Positions 9,507 through 17,355 of a stretch of 64,000 nt of DNA are shown piece after piece; position 1 is the first letter of the stretch; each line of letters starts with the position of its first letter. This DNA comes from Tindallia magadiensis (GTDB lineage: Bacteria > Bacillota > Clostridia > Peptostreptococcales > Tindalliaceae): the NCBI RefSeq assembly GCF_900113635.1, contig NZ_FOQA01000007.1, forward strand, positions 62,001 to 126,000, in the 5' to 3' direction. The position numbers and the translations under genes are program-made. The notes beneath the pieces were generated by a model, which had not been told where the DNA came from, did not search any database, and saw only the letters and a program-made list of their open reading frames with translations.

Positions 9507-11324
9507 ATGGTTAGAGAAGATTTAAGAAATGTTGCTATTATAGCCCATGTTGATCACGGGAAAACAACTTTGGTGGATCAGTTATTGAGACAAAGTGGAA
9601 CTTTTAGAAAGCACGAAAATATTGATGAGCGGGTAATGGATTCTAGTGATATCGAGCGTGAACGAGGTATTACGATTTTATCAAAAAACACCGCTATTCA
9701 ATATGATGATATACGTATTAATATTGTTGATACACCCGGTCACGCTGACTTTGGTGGTGAGGTAGAAAGAATAATGAAAATGGTAGATGGGGTCTTGTTG
9801 CTTGTAGATGCAGCTGAAGGACCAATGCCTCAGACTCGATTTGTACTAAAGAAAGCATTAGGACAGAAGCTGAAACCTATCGTAGTGATCAACAAGATTG
9901 ATCGTCCGGAAGCTAGGGTAGAGGAAGTAGTAGATGAAGTATTAGATCTTTTCATTGAATTGGGAGCTGACGAAGATCAATTGGAATTTCCAGTTGTTTA
10001 TGCATCAGCAAAAGCCGGTATAGCATCTAGAACAATGGAAGAGGAAATGAAAGATATGAAACCTCTTTTTGAAGCGATTGTTCAGGAAATTCCAAGTCCT
10101 GAAGGCGATGCGGAAGATGGTTTGCAATTGCTGATTTCAAATATAGATTATGATAAATACACAGGTAAAATTGGAATAGGAAGAATAGTAAGAGGTAGGC
10201 TTACGAAGGGACAACAGGCTGTTCTGGTAACGACAGACAAAGAAGAAATAAATGTAAAGATTAATAATTTATTTATGTTTCAAGGTCTTAAACGTACAGA
10301 GGCAGACGAAGCTTTTGTAGGAGAAATTGTATCGGTTTCAGGTATTGAAGAAATTAGTATAGGAGATACCATTTGCTCACCAGAGAAAGTCGAAGCGTTG
10401 CCTTTTATCGCTATTGATGAGCCGACCATCTCCATGAATTTCATGGTAAATGACAGTCCTTTTGCCGGAAAGGAAGGCAAGTTTGTTACCAGTAGACACC
10501 TTAAAGACCGACTGGAAAGAGAAATGTTGTCCAATGTGGCTATGAAAATGGAAGTAGTTACCACAGAATGCTTCCGTATATTAGGACGTGGAGAGCTTCA
10601 CATTTCGATTCTGATTGAAACCATGCGTCGTGAAGGCTATGAATTTGCTGTATCCAGACCTGAAGTTATTATGAAAAAAACGGAAAATGGTTTAATGGAG
10701 CCGATGGAGATGCTTTATGTCGATGTTCCTGAAACACATATGAGCAGTGTGATAGAGAAACTGGGACAAAGAAAAGCAGAAATGATCAATATGATTCCCT
10801 CAGGCACAGGCACCACCAAACTTGAGTTTCGAATACCGGCCAGAGGTCTTATTGGATATCGGTCAGAATTTTTGACAGATACAAAAGGCTATGGGACTTT
10901 TCACCATCTATTTGATGGCTATGAAGCCTATAAGGGTGAAATAAGAGGAAGAAATAGAGGTTCTTTAATAGCGCATGAATCAGGTCAGGCGGTAGCCTAT
11001 GGAATTTACAATGCACAGGAAAGAGGCGTTATCTTTATAGAGCCAGGGATGGATGTTTATGAAGGCATGGTAGTGGGTGAAAGTTCGAGATTAGAAGACA
11101 TAACGGTTAATGTATGCAAGAAAAAACAAATGACAAACATAAGATCTTCGGGTGCTGATGATGCGCTTAAGCTAGTTCCTCCTGTTCGGATGTCTCTAGA
11201 ACAGTCGTTAGAGTTTATTACAGACGATGAGCTGGTTGAAGTTACTCCTCGAACGATTCGACTAAGAAAAAGAATTTTGCAAAAGGTTCAGCGAGAAAGA
11301 AGTCAAAGACAGAAGAATGTATAA
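9507..11324 (+). CDS. typA: Ribosome-associated GTPase TypA/BipA
   Basis: A translational GTPase that binds the 70S ribosome at the EF-G site and helps ribosome assembly and growth under cold or other stress. The G domain motifs are AHVDHGKTT (13-21), the switch ERERGITI, DTPGHADFGG and NKID. EF-G-like domains III and V follow, then the TypA-specific C-terminal domain. The 605 residues match the family. It is monocistronic, with terminators on both sides, and its start has a weak AGAAGGAAC ribosome site. Confidence 0.96.
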   Translation: MVREDLRNVAIIAHVDHGKTTLVDQLLRQSGTFRKHENIDERVMDSSDIERERGITILSKNTAIQYDDIRINIVDTPGHADFGGEVERIMKMVDGVLLLVDAAEGPMPQTRFVLKKALGQKLKPIVVINKIDRPEARVEEVVDEVLDLFIELGADEDQLEFPVVYASAKAGIASRTMEEEMKDMKPLFEAIVQEIPSPEGDAEDGLQLLISNIDYDKYTGKIGIGRIVRGRLTKGQQAVLVTTDKEEINVKINNLFMFQGLKRTEADEAFVGEIVSVSGIEEISIGDTICSPEKVEALPFIAIDEPTISMNFMVNDSPFAGKEGKFVTSRHLKDRLEREMLSNVAMKMEVVTTECFRILGRGELHISILIETMRREGYEFAVSRPEVIMKKTENGLMEPMEMLYVDVPETHMSSVIEKLGQRKAEMINMIPSGTGTTKLEFRIPARGLIGYRSEFLTDTKGYGTFHHLFDGYEAYKGEIRGRNRGSLIAHESGQAVAYGIYNAQERGVIFIEPGMDVYEGMVVGESSRLEDITVNVCKKKQMTNIRSSGADDALKLVPPVRMSLEQSLEFITDDELVEVTPRTIRLRKRILQKVQRERSQRQKNV

Positions 11325-11349
11325 AATCCGGTTTTTTAAGCCGGTTTTT
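11324..11349 (+). terminator. Rho-independent terminator after typA
   Basis: CCGG/CCGG arms (within 11328-11344) are bordered by AAA and a T7 run. This is a short, plausible intrinsic terminator beginning right at the typA stop. Confidence 0.7.
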
Positions 11350-11396
11350 TTCTATTCTCAAGATGTATAAATAAAATATAAAAAAATTGCTTTTAT

Positions 11397-11426
11397 TTGA
11401 CTTAAACAAAAATAATTGGATATACT
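11397..11426 (+). promoter_or_regulatory. SigA promoter of the DUF134/repeat-protein operon
   Basis: TTGACT (11397-11402), an 18-base spacer and TATACT (11421-11426) lie 33 bases upstream of the DUF134 start. This is the only clear promoter for the two-gene unit. Confidence 0.65.
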
Positions 11427-11459
11427 GTAAAATAGAGCTAAAAGTGAGGAGGAGAAAAA

Positions 11460-11810
11460 ATGGCTAGGCCTAAAAAGGAACGCATCGTTTGTTTTGTTCC
11501 ATCGATAAAAGCTTTTGGACCGGTGGAACAATCTTCAGAGGAAATAAATCGAGTTGACATGAGTATAGAGGAATTTGAAAGTATTCGTTTGATGGATTAT
11601 GAAAACCTTGGTCAAGAAACAAGTGCTGAAGTGATGGGAGTCGCTCGTTCAACTTTTCAGCGTATTTATAATGATGCACGAAAAAAAATAGCCTATAGTC
11701 TTGTTCAAGGAGCTACTATTCATATTGAAGGTGGTAACTATAAACTGTGTGATGATTTTACAGGGAAAGGTCATTGTTTTCCCAAAAATCATAAGGAAGA
11801 GAAAGTATGA
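11460..11810 (+). CDS. DUF134 (UPF0251) family putative DNA-binding protein
   Basis: A 116-residue protein with the family's MARPKK start, an EFESIRLMDYENLGQE segment (residues 38-53) and a helix-turn-helix resembling sigma region 4 (SAEVMGVARSTFQRIYNDARKKI, about 55-77). A short beta segment follows (IHIEGGNYKLC). The family is predicted to bind DNA; targets are unknown. The C-rich C-terminal tail (Cys99, Cys107) might bind metal, but this is a guess. The stop overlaps the start of the next gene by four bases (ATGA), so the two proteins are made together. Confidence 0.85.
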   Translation: MARPKKERIVCFVPSIKAFGPVEQSSEEINRVDMSIEEFESIRLMDYENLGQETSAEVMGVARSTFQRIYNDARKKIAYSLVQGATIHIEGGNYKLCDDFTGKGHCFPKNHKEEKV

Positions 11811-13186
11811 AATCGAATATTAACTGGAACCATTTAATGAAAGCGTCCAAAACCTACGGAATTATTTTTCCTGCATGTCTTGACATGGATGAAGTGGACT
11901 TTGCTGGGAAGCATCTAGGGAGAAGTGCGTATGAAAGTTACCTTCATGGAAGTGATTTCAGTAGGGTGGAATCTCTTAGATGGAAGCATATTGAAACAGC
12001 TGAAAATATAGGAGGTATCCTCTACCCGCCTCAGTTTGATATTGAAAATGCAGATTTTGTTAAGCGAGACATTTCAAAAAGTGATTTTAGCAGAGTAGGT
12101 TATTTATCATGGGAAATGATGAAGAGTGCTACTGAAATCTGGGGTATTCGTTATCCTCAAAAGTTTCAGATAGAAAACTTAGATTGGGATGGACGCTTTA
12201 TTGCTGGTAGTGATTTTTCTGAGGTAGAGCATTTGAGATGGGAACATTTAGAATCGGTTTGGGGATTGACGGATTTGGTGTACCCAAAGACTTTTGATAT
12301 AGAAAATGCTGATTTTAATGATAAGAATATTAGTGGAAGTGATTTGAGTCATGTAAGGAAATTAGAATGGAAGCAAATAGCTAAGACCGAGTTTTTGTTT
12401 CGAATCATATTTCCGGAAACTTTTGATATAGAAAATGCTGACTTTAATGAAGATAGAATGGGTGAGCCGAGAGATTTGACAGACTGTGATTTTAGGAATG
12501 TTAGTTCTTTAGAATGGAGGCAACTGAAGGATGCGGCAGAACATAGTGGCATCAAATACCCTAAAAATTTTGATGTGAAATCCGCTGACTTTACTGGAAA
12601 AGATATTAGCAGAAGTGATTTCAGTTTGGTGCAGGAACTATCTTGGGAAGATATTATGTGGGCGGAAGATGCCAGTGGTATTATTTTTCCTTCTACCTTT
12701 GATCCTGCATCTATAGAGTCTGAAGGAAAAAACTTTAGTGGAAATGATTTTAGTCAAGTGAAAGGGTTAAGATGGAAACACATAAAAGATGCTAGGTATT
12801 TAGCGGGAATCGTGTTTCCTGAAGATTTTGATATCGAAAATGCAGACTTCACCGGAATTGACTTGCGTTTTTCTGATTTCAGTCGAGTGAAAAAGCTGGA
12901 ATGGGATCACATTAAAGTAGCGGGAAAAGATTTAAGAGGCATTATTTATCCGGATGGAATGGATATGTCGGGAGCTAATTTTGCTGGAAGAGAAATTGGT
13001 GGTAGTGATTTTTCGGGTGTTAAGGGACTAGAATGGAGTCAGCTTATCGAGCAAACAGGGTGGAGAAAAATGCTTGGAATAAAAAAATCAATGAGAGGAA
13101 TCATATATCCTCCCGATATTGATATGAAGAGGGTGAACTTTGAAGGGTATGATGTTAGTTACTCTGACTTTAGCCACTTCGAGTAA
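11807..13186 (+). CDS. Repeat protein with ten ~43-residue units containing pentapeptide-like motifs; function unknown
   Basis: Not recognised as a named family. The 459 residues are almost entirely ten tandem units starting near residues 18, 66, 110, 153, 196, 245, 288, 331, 375 and 428. Each reads roughly G-I-I-[FY]-P-x-x-F-D-I-E-N, then ADFTG-KDISR-SDFSx, then V-x-x-L-x-W-x-x-I-x-x-A. The middle three blocks follow the pentapeptide-repeat rule (A/S-D-F/I-x-x). The Trp block looks helical. There is no signal peptide or membrane segment, and few cysteines. It is translationally coupled to the DUF134 gene. Possibilities are a DNA-mimic pentapeptide protein or a binding scaffold; neither is shown by the sequence. 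Confidence 0.8.
   Translation: MKSNINWNHLMKASKTYGIIFPACLDMDEVDFAGKHLGRSAYESYLHGSDFSRVESLRWKHIETAENIGGILYPPQFDIENADFVKRDISKSDFSRVGYLSWEMMKSATEIWGIRYPQKFQIENLDWDGRFIAGSDFSEVEHLRWEHLESVWGLTDLVYPKTFDIENADFNDKNISGSDLSHVRKLEWKQIAKTEFLFRIIFPETFDIENADFNEDRMGEPRDLTDCDFRNVSSLEWRQLKDAAEHSGIKYPKNFDVKSADFTGKDISRSDFSLVQELSWEDIMWAEDASGIIFPSTFDPASIESEGKNFSGNDFSQVKGLRWKHIKDARYLAGIVFPEDFDIENADFTGIDLRFSDFSRVKKLEWDHIKVAGKDLRGIIYPDGMDMSGANFAGREIGGSDFSGVKGLEWSQLIEQTGWRKMLGIKKSMRGIIYPPDIDMKRVNFEGYDVSYSDFSHFE
11858..13183 (+). repeat. Tandem protein-level repeat, ten units of about 129 bp
   Basis: The coding repeat inside the 459-residue gene. Units are mostly 43 codons, with longer first (48), fifth (49) and ninth (53) units and a truncated last unit that stops after SDFS. 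Nucleotide identity between units is patchy, for example TTTGATATAGAAAATGCTGA near 12293 and 12422 and similar text near 12037 and 12828. This suggests old duplication and divergence rather than recent expansion. Confidence 0.8.
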
Positions 13187-13218
13187 AAAGATAGTTTTTA
13201 TAAAAACTTGTGGAAGAT

Positions 13219-13250
13219 TAAGATTTAGCCTCCTAGAAGGCTAAATCTTA
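13219..13250. terminator. Perfect inverted repeat between convergent genes
   Basis: A perfect 12-base-pair stem (TAAGATTTAGCC / GGCTAAATCTTA) with an 8-base loop lies between the plus-strand repeat-protein gene and the minus-strand NUDIX gene. It overlaps the last codons of the latter. It may serve both transcripts as a terminator or 3' stability element, although neither side has a good T run. Confidence 0.6.
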
Positions 13251-13876
13251 GAAAGATCAAGATGCTGCTTAAGGCTCTCTAGAAAATAGTGCAACATTTT
13301 AGCGGTCATACCCCAAATGACATGCTGTTGATAATAATAAAAAAGAACTTTATAGGTTCCGGTTCTCCATCCATATTTTTTTCCGTTAGGAATGGCGTGA
13401 TAAGGAAACTGATCATCCATTTTCATCTCAAAGGTTAAGGTATACTCTTCGGGCTTTTGAGTAGCAAAATAGGAGATCGGGACAGTAAAAATGGAATGAA
13501 CTTCATCGGTGGAATAATTAATTTCTTCAAAGGAAACATGCTGTAGTACACCGCAATATGGAAAAATTGAAAATTGAAAAGGCGTTGTATAAGGTGGAAG
13601 TTCACCGATGATTTTAACTTGATTTTGAGAAATGTTCAGTTCTTCCATTGTCTCTCGCAGAGCTGTGTTGGATGGGTGTTCACCATCCTCCATTTTTCCG
13701 CCAGGGAAGCATATCTCGCCAGGTTGGCTTTCTAGGTCAAAGGAGCGAACCTCGAAAAGGATATGCAATTCATTATCAATGTAGATAAGAGGCAGCATGA
13801 CGGCAAACATGGCGCTATGATCATAACCTCTAGCGCGACTTTTGGCTAAAGCATCTGATATTTGCTGATAGTTCAT
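13241..13876 (-). CDS. NUDIX hydrolase, CoA pyrophosphatase type
   Basis: A 211-residue NUDIX enzyme. The Nudix box (GGKMEDGEHPSNTALRETME, then EL) carries the key Glu residues of REx2EE. The preceding segment FEVRSFDLESQPGEICFPGG matches the extra signature of CoA diphosphatases (NudL/PCD1 type), which cleave CoA to 3',5'-ADP and phosphopantetheine. It is the only minus-strand gene in its neighbourhood. It is convergent with the repeat-protein gene and divergent from the cobalamin adenosyltransferase gene. Subfamily substrate is inferred from the signature only. Confidence 0.85.
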   Translation of the reverse strand: MNYQQISDALAKSRARGYDHSAMFAVMLPLIYIDNELHILFEVRSFDLESQPGEICFPGGKMEDGEHPSNTALRETMEELNISQNQVKIIGELPPYTTPFQFSIFPYCGVLQHVSFEEINYSTDEVHSIFTVPISYFATQKPEEYTLTFEMKMDDQFPYHAIPNGKKYGWRTGTYKVLFYYYQQHVIWGMTAKMLHYFLESLKQHLDLSKI

Positions 13877-13962
13877 TATAACACCTCATCTTCTGTTACC
13901 AATCATCATAACATGATAAAAGGAAAAAGGAAACGGATTTTCAAAAGACAGGAGGAATATTC

Positions 13963-14508
13963 ATGAAAATATATACGAAAACCGGCGATAAAGGCGAAAC
14001 AAGCCTTTATGATGGCAAAAGAGTAAAAAAAGATGAAGTTAGAGTTGAAAGTTACGGAACCATTGATGAATTAAATAGTTATATAGGATTTGCGAGACAT
14101 TTTATTGAAGATGGTGAAATATCAGCGATATTGCTTCGTATTCAAAGAGAATTATTTGACGTAGCAGGTGAATTAGCTACAACAGACAGAGAGCAATTTC
14201 CGGAAAAAATTGAGCAAAAGCATATTGATGATCTTGAAAGCATAATCGATCAATACTTGGAAAAAATTGATAAAATGGATGCTTTTATTGTTCCTGGAAG
14301 CAGTAAAGCCTCGGCAAGCTTACATGTTGCAAGAACTATTTGCAGAAGAGCGGAAAGAAGAGTTTTGAGGCTTAGTAGAGAAGAAGATGTCAGTGAACTT
14401 CTGATGAAATATATTAACCGGCTATCGGATGTATTGTATGCAATGGCTCGCTTTTTAGAGACGGACTTAAATTATGTAGTATTTGAAAAAAATCAAACCA
14501 CTTCGTAG
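13963..14508 (+). CDS. pduO: Cob(I)alamin adenosyltransferase, PduO type
   Basis: Transfers the adenosyl group of ATP to cob(I)alamin, making coenzyme B12. The family N-terminus TKTGDKGETSLYDGKRV (residues 5-21) binds ATP, and the basic RTICRRAERRVLRL motif near 126-139 is also typical. The 181 residues form a single domain with no heme-binding C-terminal extension. A clear GGAGGAA ribosome site precedes the start. No B12 synthesis genes or B12-dependent enzymes are in the window, so the partner enzyme (for example an aminomutase or glutamate mutase) must lie elsewhere. Confidence 0.92.
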   Translation: MKIYTKTGDKGETSLYDGKRVKKDEVRVESYGTIDELNSYIGFARHFIEDGEISAILLRIQRELFDVAGELATTDREQFPEKIEQKHIDDLESIIDQYLEKIDKMDAFIVPGSSKASASLHVARTICRRAERRVLRLSREEDVSELLMKYINRLSDVLYAMARFLETDLNYVVFEKNQTTS

Positions 14509-14533
14509 GCTGACGCGGAAAGGAGAAAAAAAT

Positions 14534-15061
14534 ATGGATAAAAAAATTGATGGTGTTTTATTGAGTGAAGACGCAATTGAGAAAAAAGTAATCGAGCTTG
14601 CAGAACAGATTAAAGCAGATTACCAGCAAGGGGATGACTTGTTGGTAGTTGGTGTTTTGAAAGGTGCAAATATTTTCATGGGGGATTTAATCAGGAAAAT
14701 TGACCTCCCCCTAGAAATTGATTTTATGGCTGTTTCTAGTTATGGAGCTTCAACGGAGAGCTCTGGAGTCGTAAGAATTTTGAAAGACCTTGATGCTGAT
14801 ATTAAAGGAAGGCATGTGTTGATTATTGAAGATATTGTGGATACGGGCTTGACCCTACAGTATTTAACGGATATTCTCAAAAGAAGAAAAGTAGATTCTT
14901 TAAGGATATGCACCTTACTAGATAAGCCTTCTAGAAGGAAATGTGACCTTCATATTGACTATGTAGGATTTGAAATACCGGATCGTTTTATTGTAGGATA
15001 TGGAATTGATTATGCAGAAAAATATAGAAATCTTCCGTATATTGCGACTGTTGAAGAATAA
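14534..15061 (+). CDS. hpt: Hypoxanthine phosphoribosyltransferase
   Basis: Salvages hypoxanthine (and usually guanine) to IMP or GMP using PRPP. The type I phosphoribosyltransferase fold is clear: the LVVGVLKGANIFMGDLI segment carries the PPi loop, and the PRPP-binding motif IIEDIVDTGLTL lies near residues 97-108. The frame is open from 14483, but AAAGGAG (14519-14525) precedes ATG 14534 at good spacing, giving 175 residues, normal for Hpt. It lies 25 bases after the adenosyltransferase gene and may share its transcript. Confidence 0.94.
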   Translation: MDKKIDGVLLSEDAIEKKVIELAEQIKADYQQGDDLLVVGVLKGANIFMGDLIRKIDLPLEIDFMAVSSYGASTESSGVVRILKDLDADIKGRHVLIIEDIVDTGLTLQYLTDILKRRKVDSLRICTLLDKPSRRKCDLHIDYVGFEIPDRFIVGYGIDYAEKYRNLPYIATVEE

Positions 15062-15072
15062 CTGCATTAACC

Positions 15073-15101
15073 TTGATTTTTCTATCAATGATTATTATAA
15101 T
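15073..15101 (+). promoter_or_regulatory. Probable promoter of pduL
   Basis: TTGATT (15073-15078), a 17-base spacer and TATAAT (15096-15101) lie 67 bases upstream of the pduL start. Confidence 0.6.
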
Positions 15102-15168
15102 AACCTATAATGATTGCTATGGTGATGTGTGAATAGTTTATCAAAACTTTTTTGGGGAGGGTTTTTAT

Positions 15169-15744
15169 ATGGCAATGCAAGTGCCCATTGCATTATCAAA
15201 CAAGCATTTACATGTAAGTAAAGAAGACTTAGAAGTTTTATTTGGAGAAGGATACGAGTTGTCTAAGCTAAAAGACTTAAAGCAACCAGGACAATATGCA
15301 GCAGAAGAAAAAGTGGATTTAGTAGGACCTAAAGGAAGTATTAAAGGAGTACGTGTGCTAGGACCGACTCGTAATAAGACACAAATAGAAATATCATTTG
15401 CGGATAGTTTTGTTCTTGGTGTAAAACCGCCTGTTAGAGATTCTGGAGATCTTGCTGAATCACCGGGAATTAAAATTGTCGGACCTAAAGGTGAAGTGAT
15501 GCTGGATGAAGGCGTGATAGCAGCGGCTCGACATATCCATATGACACCAGCAGATGCGGAAAAATTGAACCTGAAAGACAAAGATACGGTTAAGGTTAGA
15601 ACGGGTGGAGAACGAAGTGTTATTTTTGAAAATGTGCTGGTAAGAGTGAATGAAAACTATGCGTTAGAAATGCATGTCGATATGGAAGAAGGAAATGGTG
15701 CAGGCGTGGTTAATAATCAACTAGTGGAGATTATTGCTGAATAA
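15169..15744 (+). CDS. pduL: PduL-type phosphate acyltransferase (phosphotransacetylase)
   Basis: Interconverts acyl-CoA and acyl-phosphate (acetyl- or propionyl-). The two PduL beta-barrel repeats each carry the zinc-binding histidines: His13/His15 (SNKHLHVS) and His122/His124 (RHIHMT), with His169 (EMHVD) as an additional ligand and Arg90 in PPVRDSGD. The N-terminus begins directly with the catalytic domain, so the microcompartment-encapsulation peptide of Pdu PduL is missing. No shell-protein genes are nearby. It probably acts in the cytosol as the organism's phosphotransacetylase for ATP formation through acetate kinase, which is inference from context. Confidence 0.92.
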   Translation: MAMQVPIALSNKHLHVSKEDLEVLFGEGYELSKLKDLKQPGQYAAEEKVDLVGPKGSIKGVRVLGPTRNKTQIEISFADSFVLGVKPPVRDSGDLAESPGIKIVGPKGEVMLDEGVIAAARHIHMTPADAEKLNLKDKDTVKVRTGGERSVIFENVLVRVNENYALEMHVDMEEGNGAGVVNNQLVEIIAE

Positions 15745-15765
15745 GCTATTCCAACGACCAGCGTA

Positions 15766-15803
15766 AAAGTCGCATCAATGACATTAAAATTGTTGCGACT
15801 TTT
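15766..15803 (+). terminator. Rho-independent terminator after pduL
   Basis: AAAAGTCGCA at 5' pairs with TGCGACTTTT at 3', a ten-base-pair stem, followed by a T-rich stretch. Confidence 0.8.
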
Positions 15804-15902
15804 CTTGTGTTTTTTGGGTAATGTATGCTAAGAGGATTCGATTAATAAGTAATAAATGGGATTCTTAGTGGTAGTAGTCATCAAGAAAAGGGAGGTGGAA
15901 AG

Positions 15903-16640
15903 ATGGATCCTATTGCGTTTACAATTTTTGGTGTTGAAGTAGCTTGGTATGGTATTGCCGTTGCCATTGGAATGTTAGCGGGAGTTTGGTTAACTCAAAA
16001 ACGTGCGCAAGGCCAAGGCTTTCATGAGGATGTTATTTTTGACATCGCGATTTGGGCAATCCCTTTTGGCGTTTTAGGAGCAAGAATATACTACGTGTTG
16101 TTTAATTGGGATTATTATGGAAAGGATTTAATGAGGATCTTACAGTTTAGAGAAGGCGGACTAGCGATTCATGGCGGTATTATTGTGGGATTTGTGGTTG
16201 GTTATTTGGTTTGCGAAAAAAAAGAAATTCCTTTTTGGAAAATGGCAGACATTGCGGCGCCTGGATTTATTTTAGGACAAGCTATTGGCAGGTGGGGAAA
16301 CTATTTTAATCAAGAAGCTCATGGCGGCCCAACAAATTTGCCTTGGGCAATTATGGTAAAAGGAGAATTAGTTCATCCCACTTTTTTATATGAATCCATT
16401 TGGAATTTGATGGTTATGTTCTATTTAATACGGTACTCGTCAAAAAAGAAAAGTGATGGAGAAGTTTTTTTTCTCTATTTAATACTTTATTCTATAGGGA
16501 GATTCTTTATTGAAGGGTTAAGAACTGATAGTCTAATGATTGGGCCTTTTAGAACAGCACAACTAATTTCAATACTCATGATTTTAGGAGGAATAGTCGC
16601 TATTAAAGTAATGCGGAGAAAAAATACTTTTAAGAAATAA
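15903..16640 (+). CDS. lgt: Prolipoprotein diacylglyceryl transferase
   Basis: A membrane enzyme that adds diacylglycerol from phosphatidylglycerol to the lipobox cysteine of prolipoproteins. The 245 residues contain about seven hydrophobic segments. The Lgt signature GRWGNYFNQEAHGG lies at residues 129-142 (Arg130, Asn133), and the LAIHGG motif carries His90. It stands just upstream of the dcw cluster, with its own terminator. The lipobox protein at 50195 and the signal peptidase II at 44243 are the other parts of the lipoprotein pathway in this window. Confidence 0.95.
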   Translation: MDPIAFTIFGVEVAWYGIAVAIGMLAGVWLTQKRAQGQGFHEDVIFDIAIWAIPFGVLGARIYYVLFNWDYYGKDLMRILQFREGGLAIHGGIIVGFVVGYLVCEKKEIPFWKMADIAAPGFILGQAIGRWGNYFNQEAHGGPTNLPWAIMVKGELVHPTFLYESIWNLMVMFYLIRYSSKKKSDGEVFFLYLILYSIGRFFIEGLRTDSLMIGPFRTAQLISILMILGGIVAIKVMRRKNTFKK

Positions 16641-16661
16641 CAACAACATAGGGAAATGAAA

Positions 16662-16694
16662 AGAAGCTTCTGCTGTTCAGGCAGAAGTTTTTTT
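16662..16694 (+). terminator. Rho-independent terminator after lgt
   Basis: CTTCTGC (16667-16673) pairs with GCAGAAG (16681-16687), flanked by A-rich sequence and followed by T7. Confidence 0.85.
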
Positions 16695-16823
16695 GAGCAA
16701 AAAACGAATGAACGTTTTAGAAGAACATAAGTTTGTAGGCAATAAGTCTCAAAGCGTTCATTTTGCTGGAAAGATTTGATAATTTGTTTGGAAAGAAGTC
16801 CAAAAACGGTTGAATATTTCATG

Positions 16824-16880
16824 AAAGTGGTATAAAGTGGTATAAAGTGGAAAGAAAATCCACGGTAGCAAGGAAAGTGG
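16824..16880 (+). promoter_or_regulatory. MraZ operator: phased AAAGTGG boxes
   Basis: AAAGTGG occurs at 16824-16830, 16834-16840 and 16844-16850, an exact 10-bp period with TAT spacers. A fourth copy at 16874-16880, three turns further, overlaps the mraZ ribosome site. MraZ is an oligomeric repressor known to bind short direct repeats on its own promoter (TGGG-type in Escherichia coli, AAAGTG-type in mollicutes), so this is very probably the autoregulatory site for the dcw cluster. Confidence 0.85.
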
Positions 16881-16887
16881 GTTGCCA

Positions 16888-17319
16888 ATGTTTATCGGAG
16901 AATATACACACACGATTGATACAAAAGGTAGACTCAGCATGCCTGCTCGTTTTCGTGAAGAGTTAGGAGAATCTTTCATTGCTACAAAAGGATTAGATCA
17001 GTCATTGTTTGTCTATCCAATGAATGAATGGAAAGCATTGGAAAGTAAATTGAAACAATTGCCACTAACAAATCAAAATGCAAGGGCTTTTGTGAGGTTT
17101 TTTTTCTCGGGAGCTACAGAATGTGAATTAGACAACCAAGGGAGAATTCGTCTACCTGCGAACCTTAGAGACCATGCAAAGTTAGAAAAAGAAGTAATGG
17201 TAATAGGGGTAGGGACTCGAGTGGAAATATGGAGTCAACCTATCTGGCAGGAATATAATAGCGATGAAAATCTGAGTTATGATGAAATTGCCAGCAAGAT
17301 GCAAGAGTTAGGAATTTGA
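16888..17319 (+). CDS. mraZ: Transcriptional regulator MraZ
   Basis: First gene of the dcw cluster. It is a dodecameric DNA-binding protein with two SpoVT/AbrB-like halves, and binds the repeats just upstream. The two DxxGR motifs are visible: [14 protein letters not shown] near the N-terminus and [13 protein letters not shown] near residue 83. ATG 16888 gives the family's usual MFIGEY start (143 residues). TTG 16882 in the same frame has a slightly better-placed AAGGA and would add MP. Stop to rsmH start is short. Confidence 0.93.
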   Translation: MFIGEYTHTIDTKGRLSMPARFREELGESFIATKGLDQSLFVYPMNEWKALESKLKQLPLTNQNARAFVRFFFSGATECELDNQGRIRLPANLRDHAKLEKEVMVIGVGTRVEIWSQPIWQEYNSDENLSYDEIASKMQELGI

Positions 17320-17355
17320 TCGGGTGAACCGATGAATGACGAGGGGGCATGCAGG

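Noticed and set aside
11858-13183. CRISPR array or DNA tandem repeat
   Set aside because: The periodicity is at protein level with diverged DNA; units of ~129 bp lack identical repeats and spacers.
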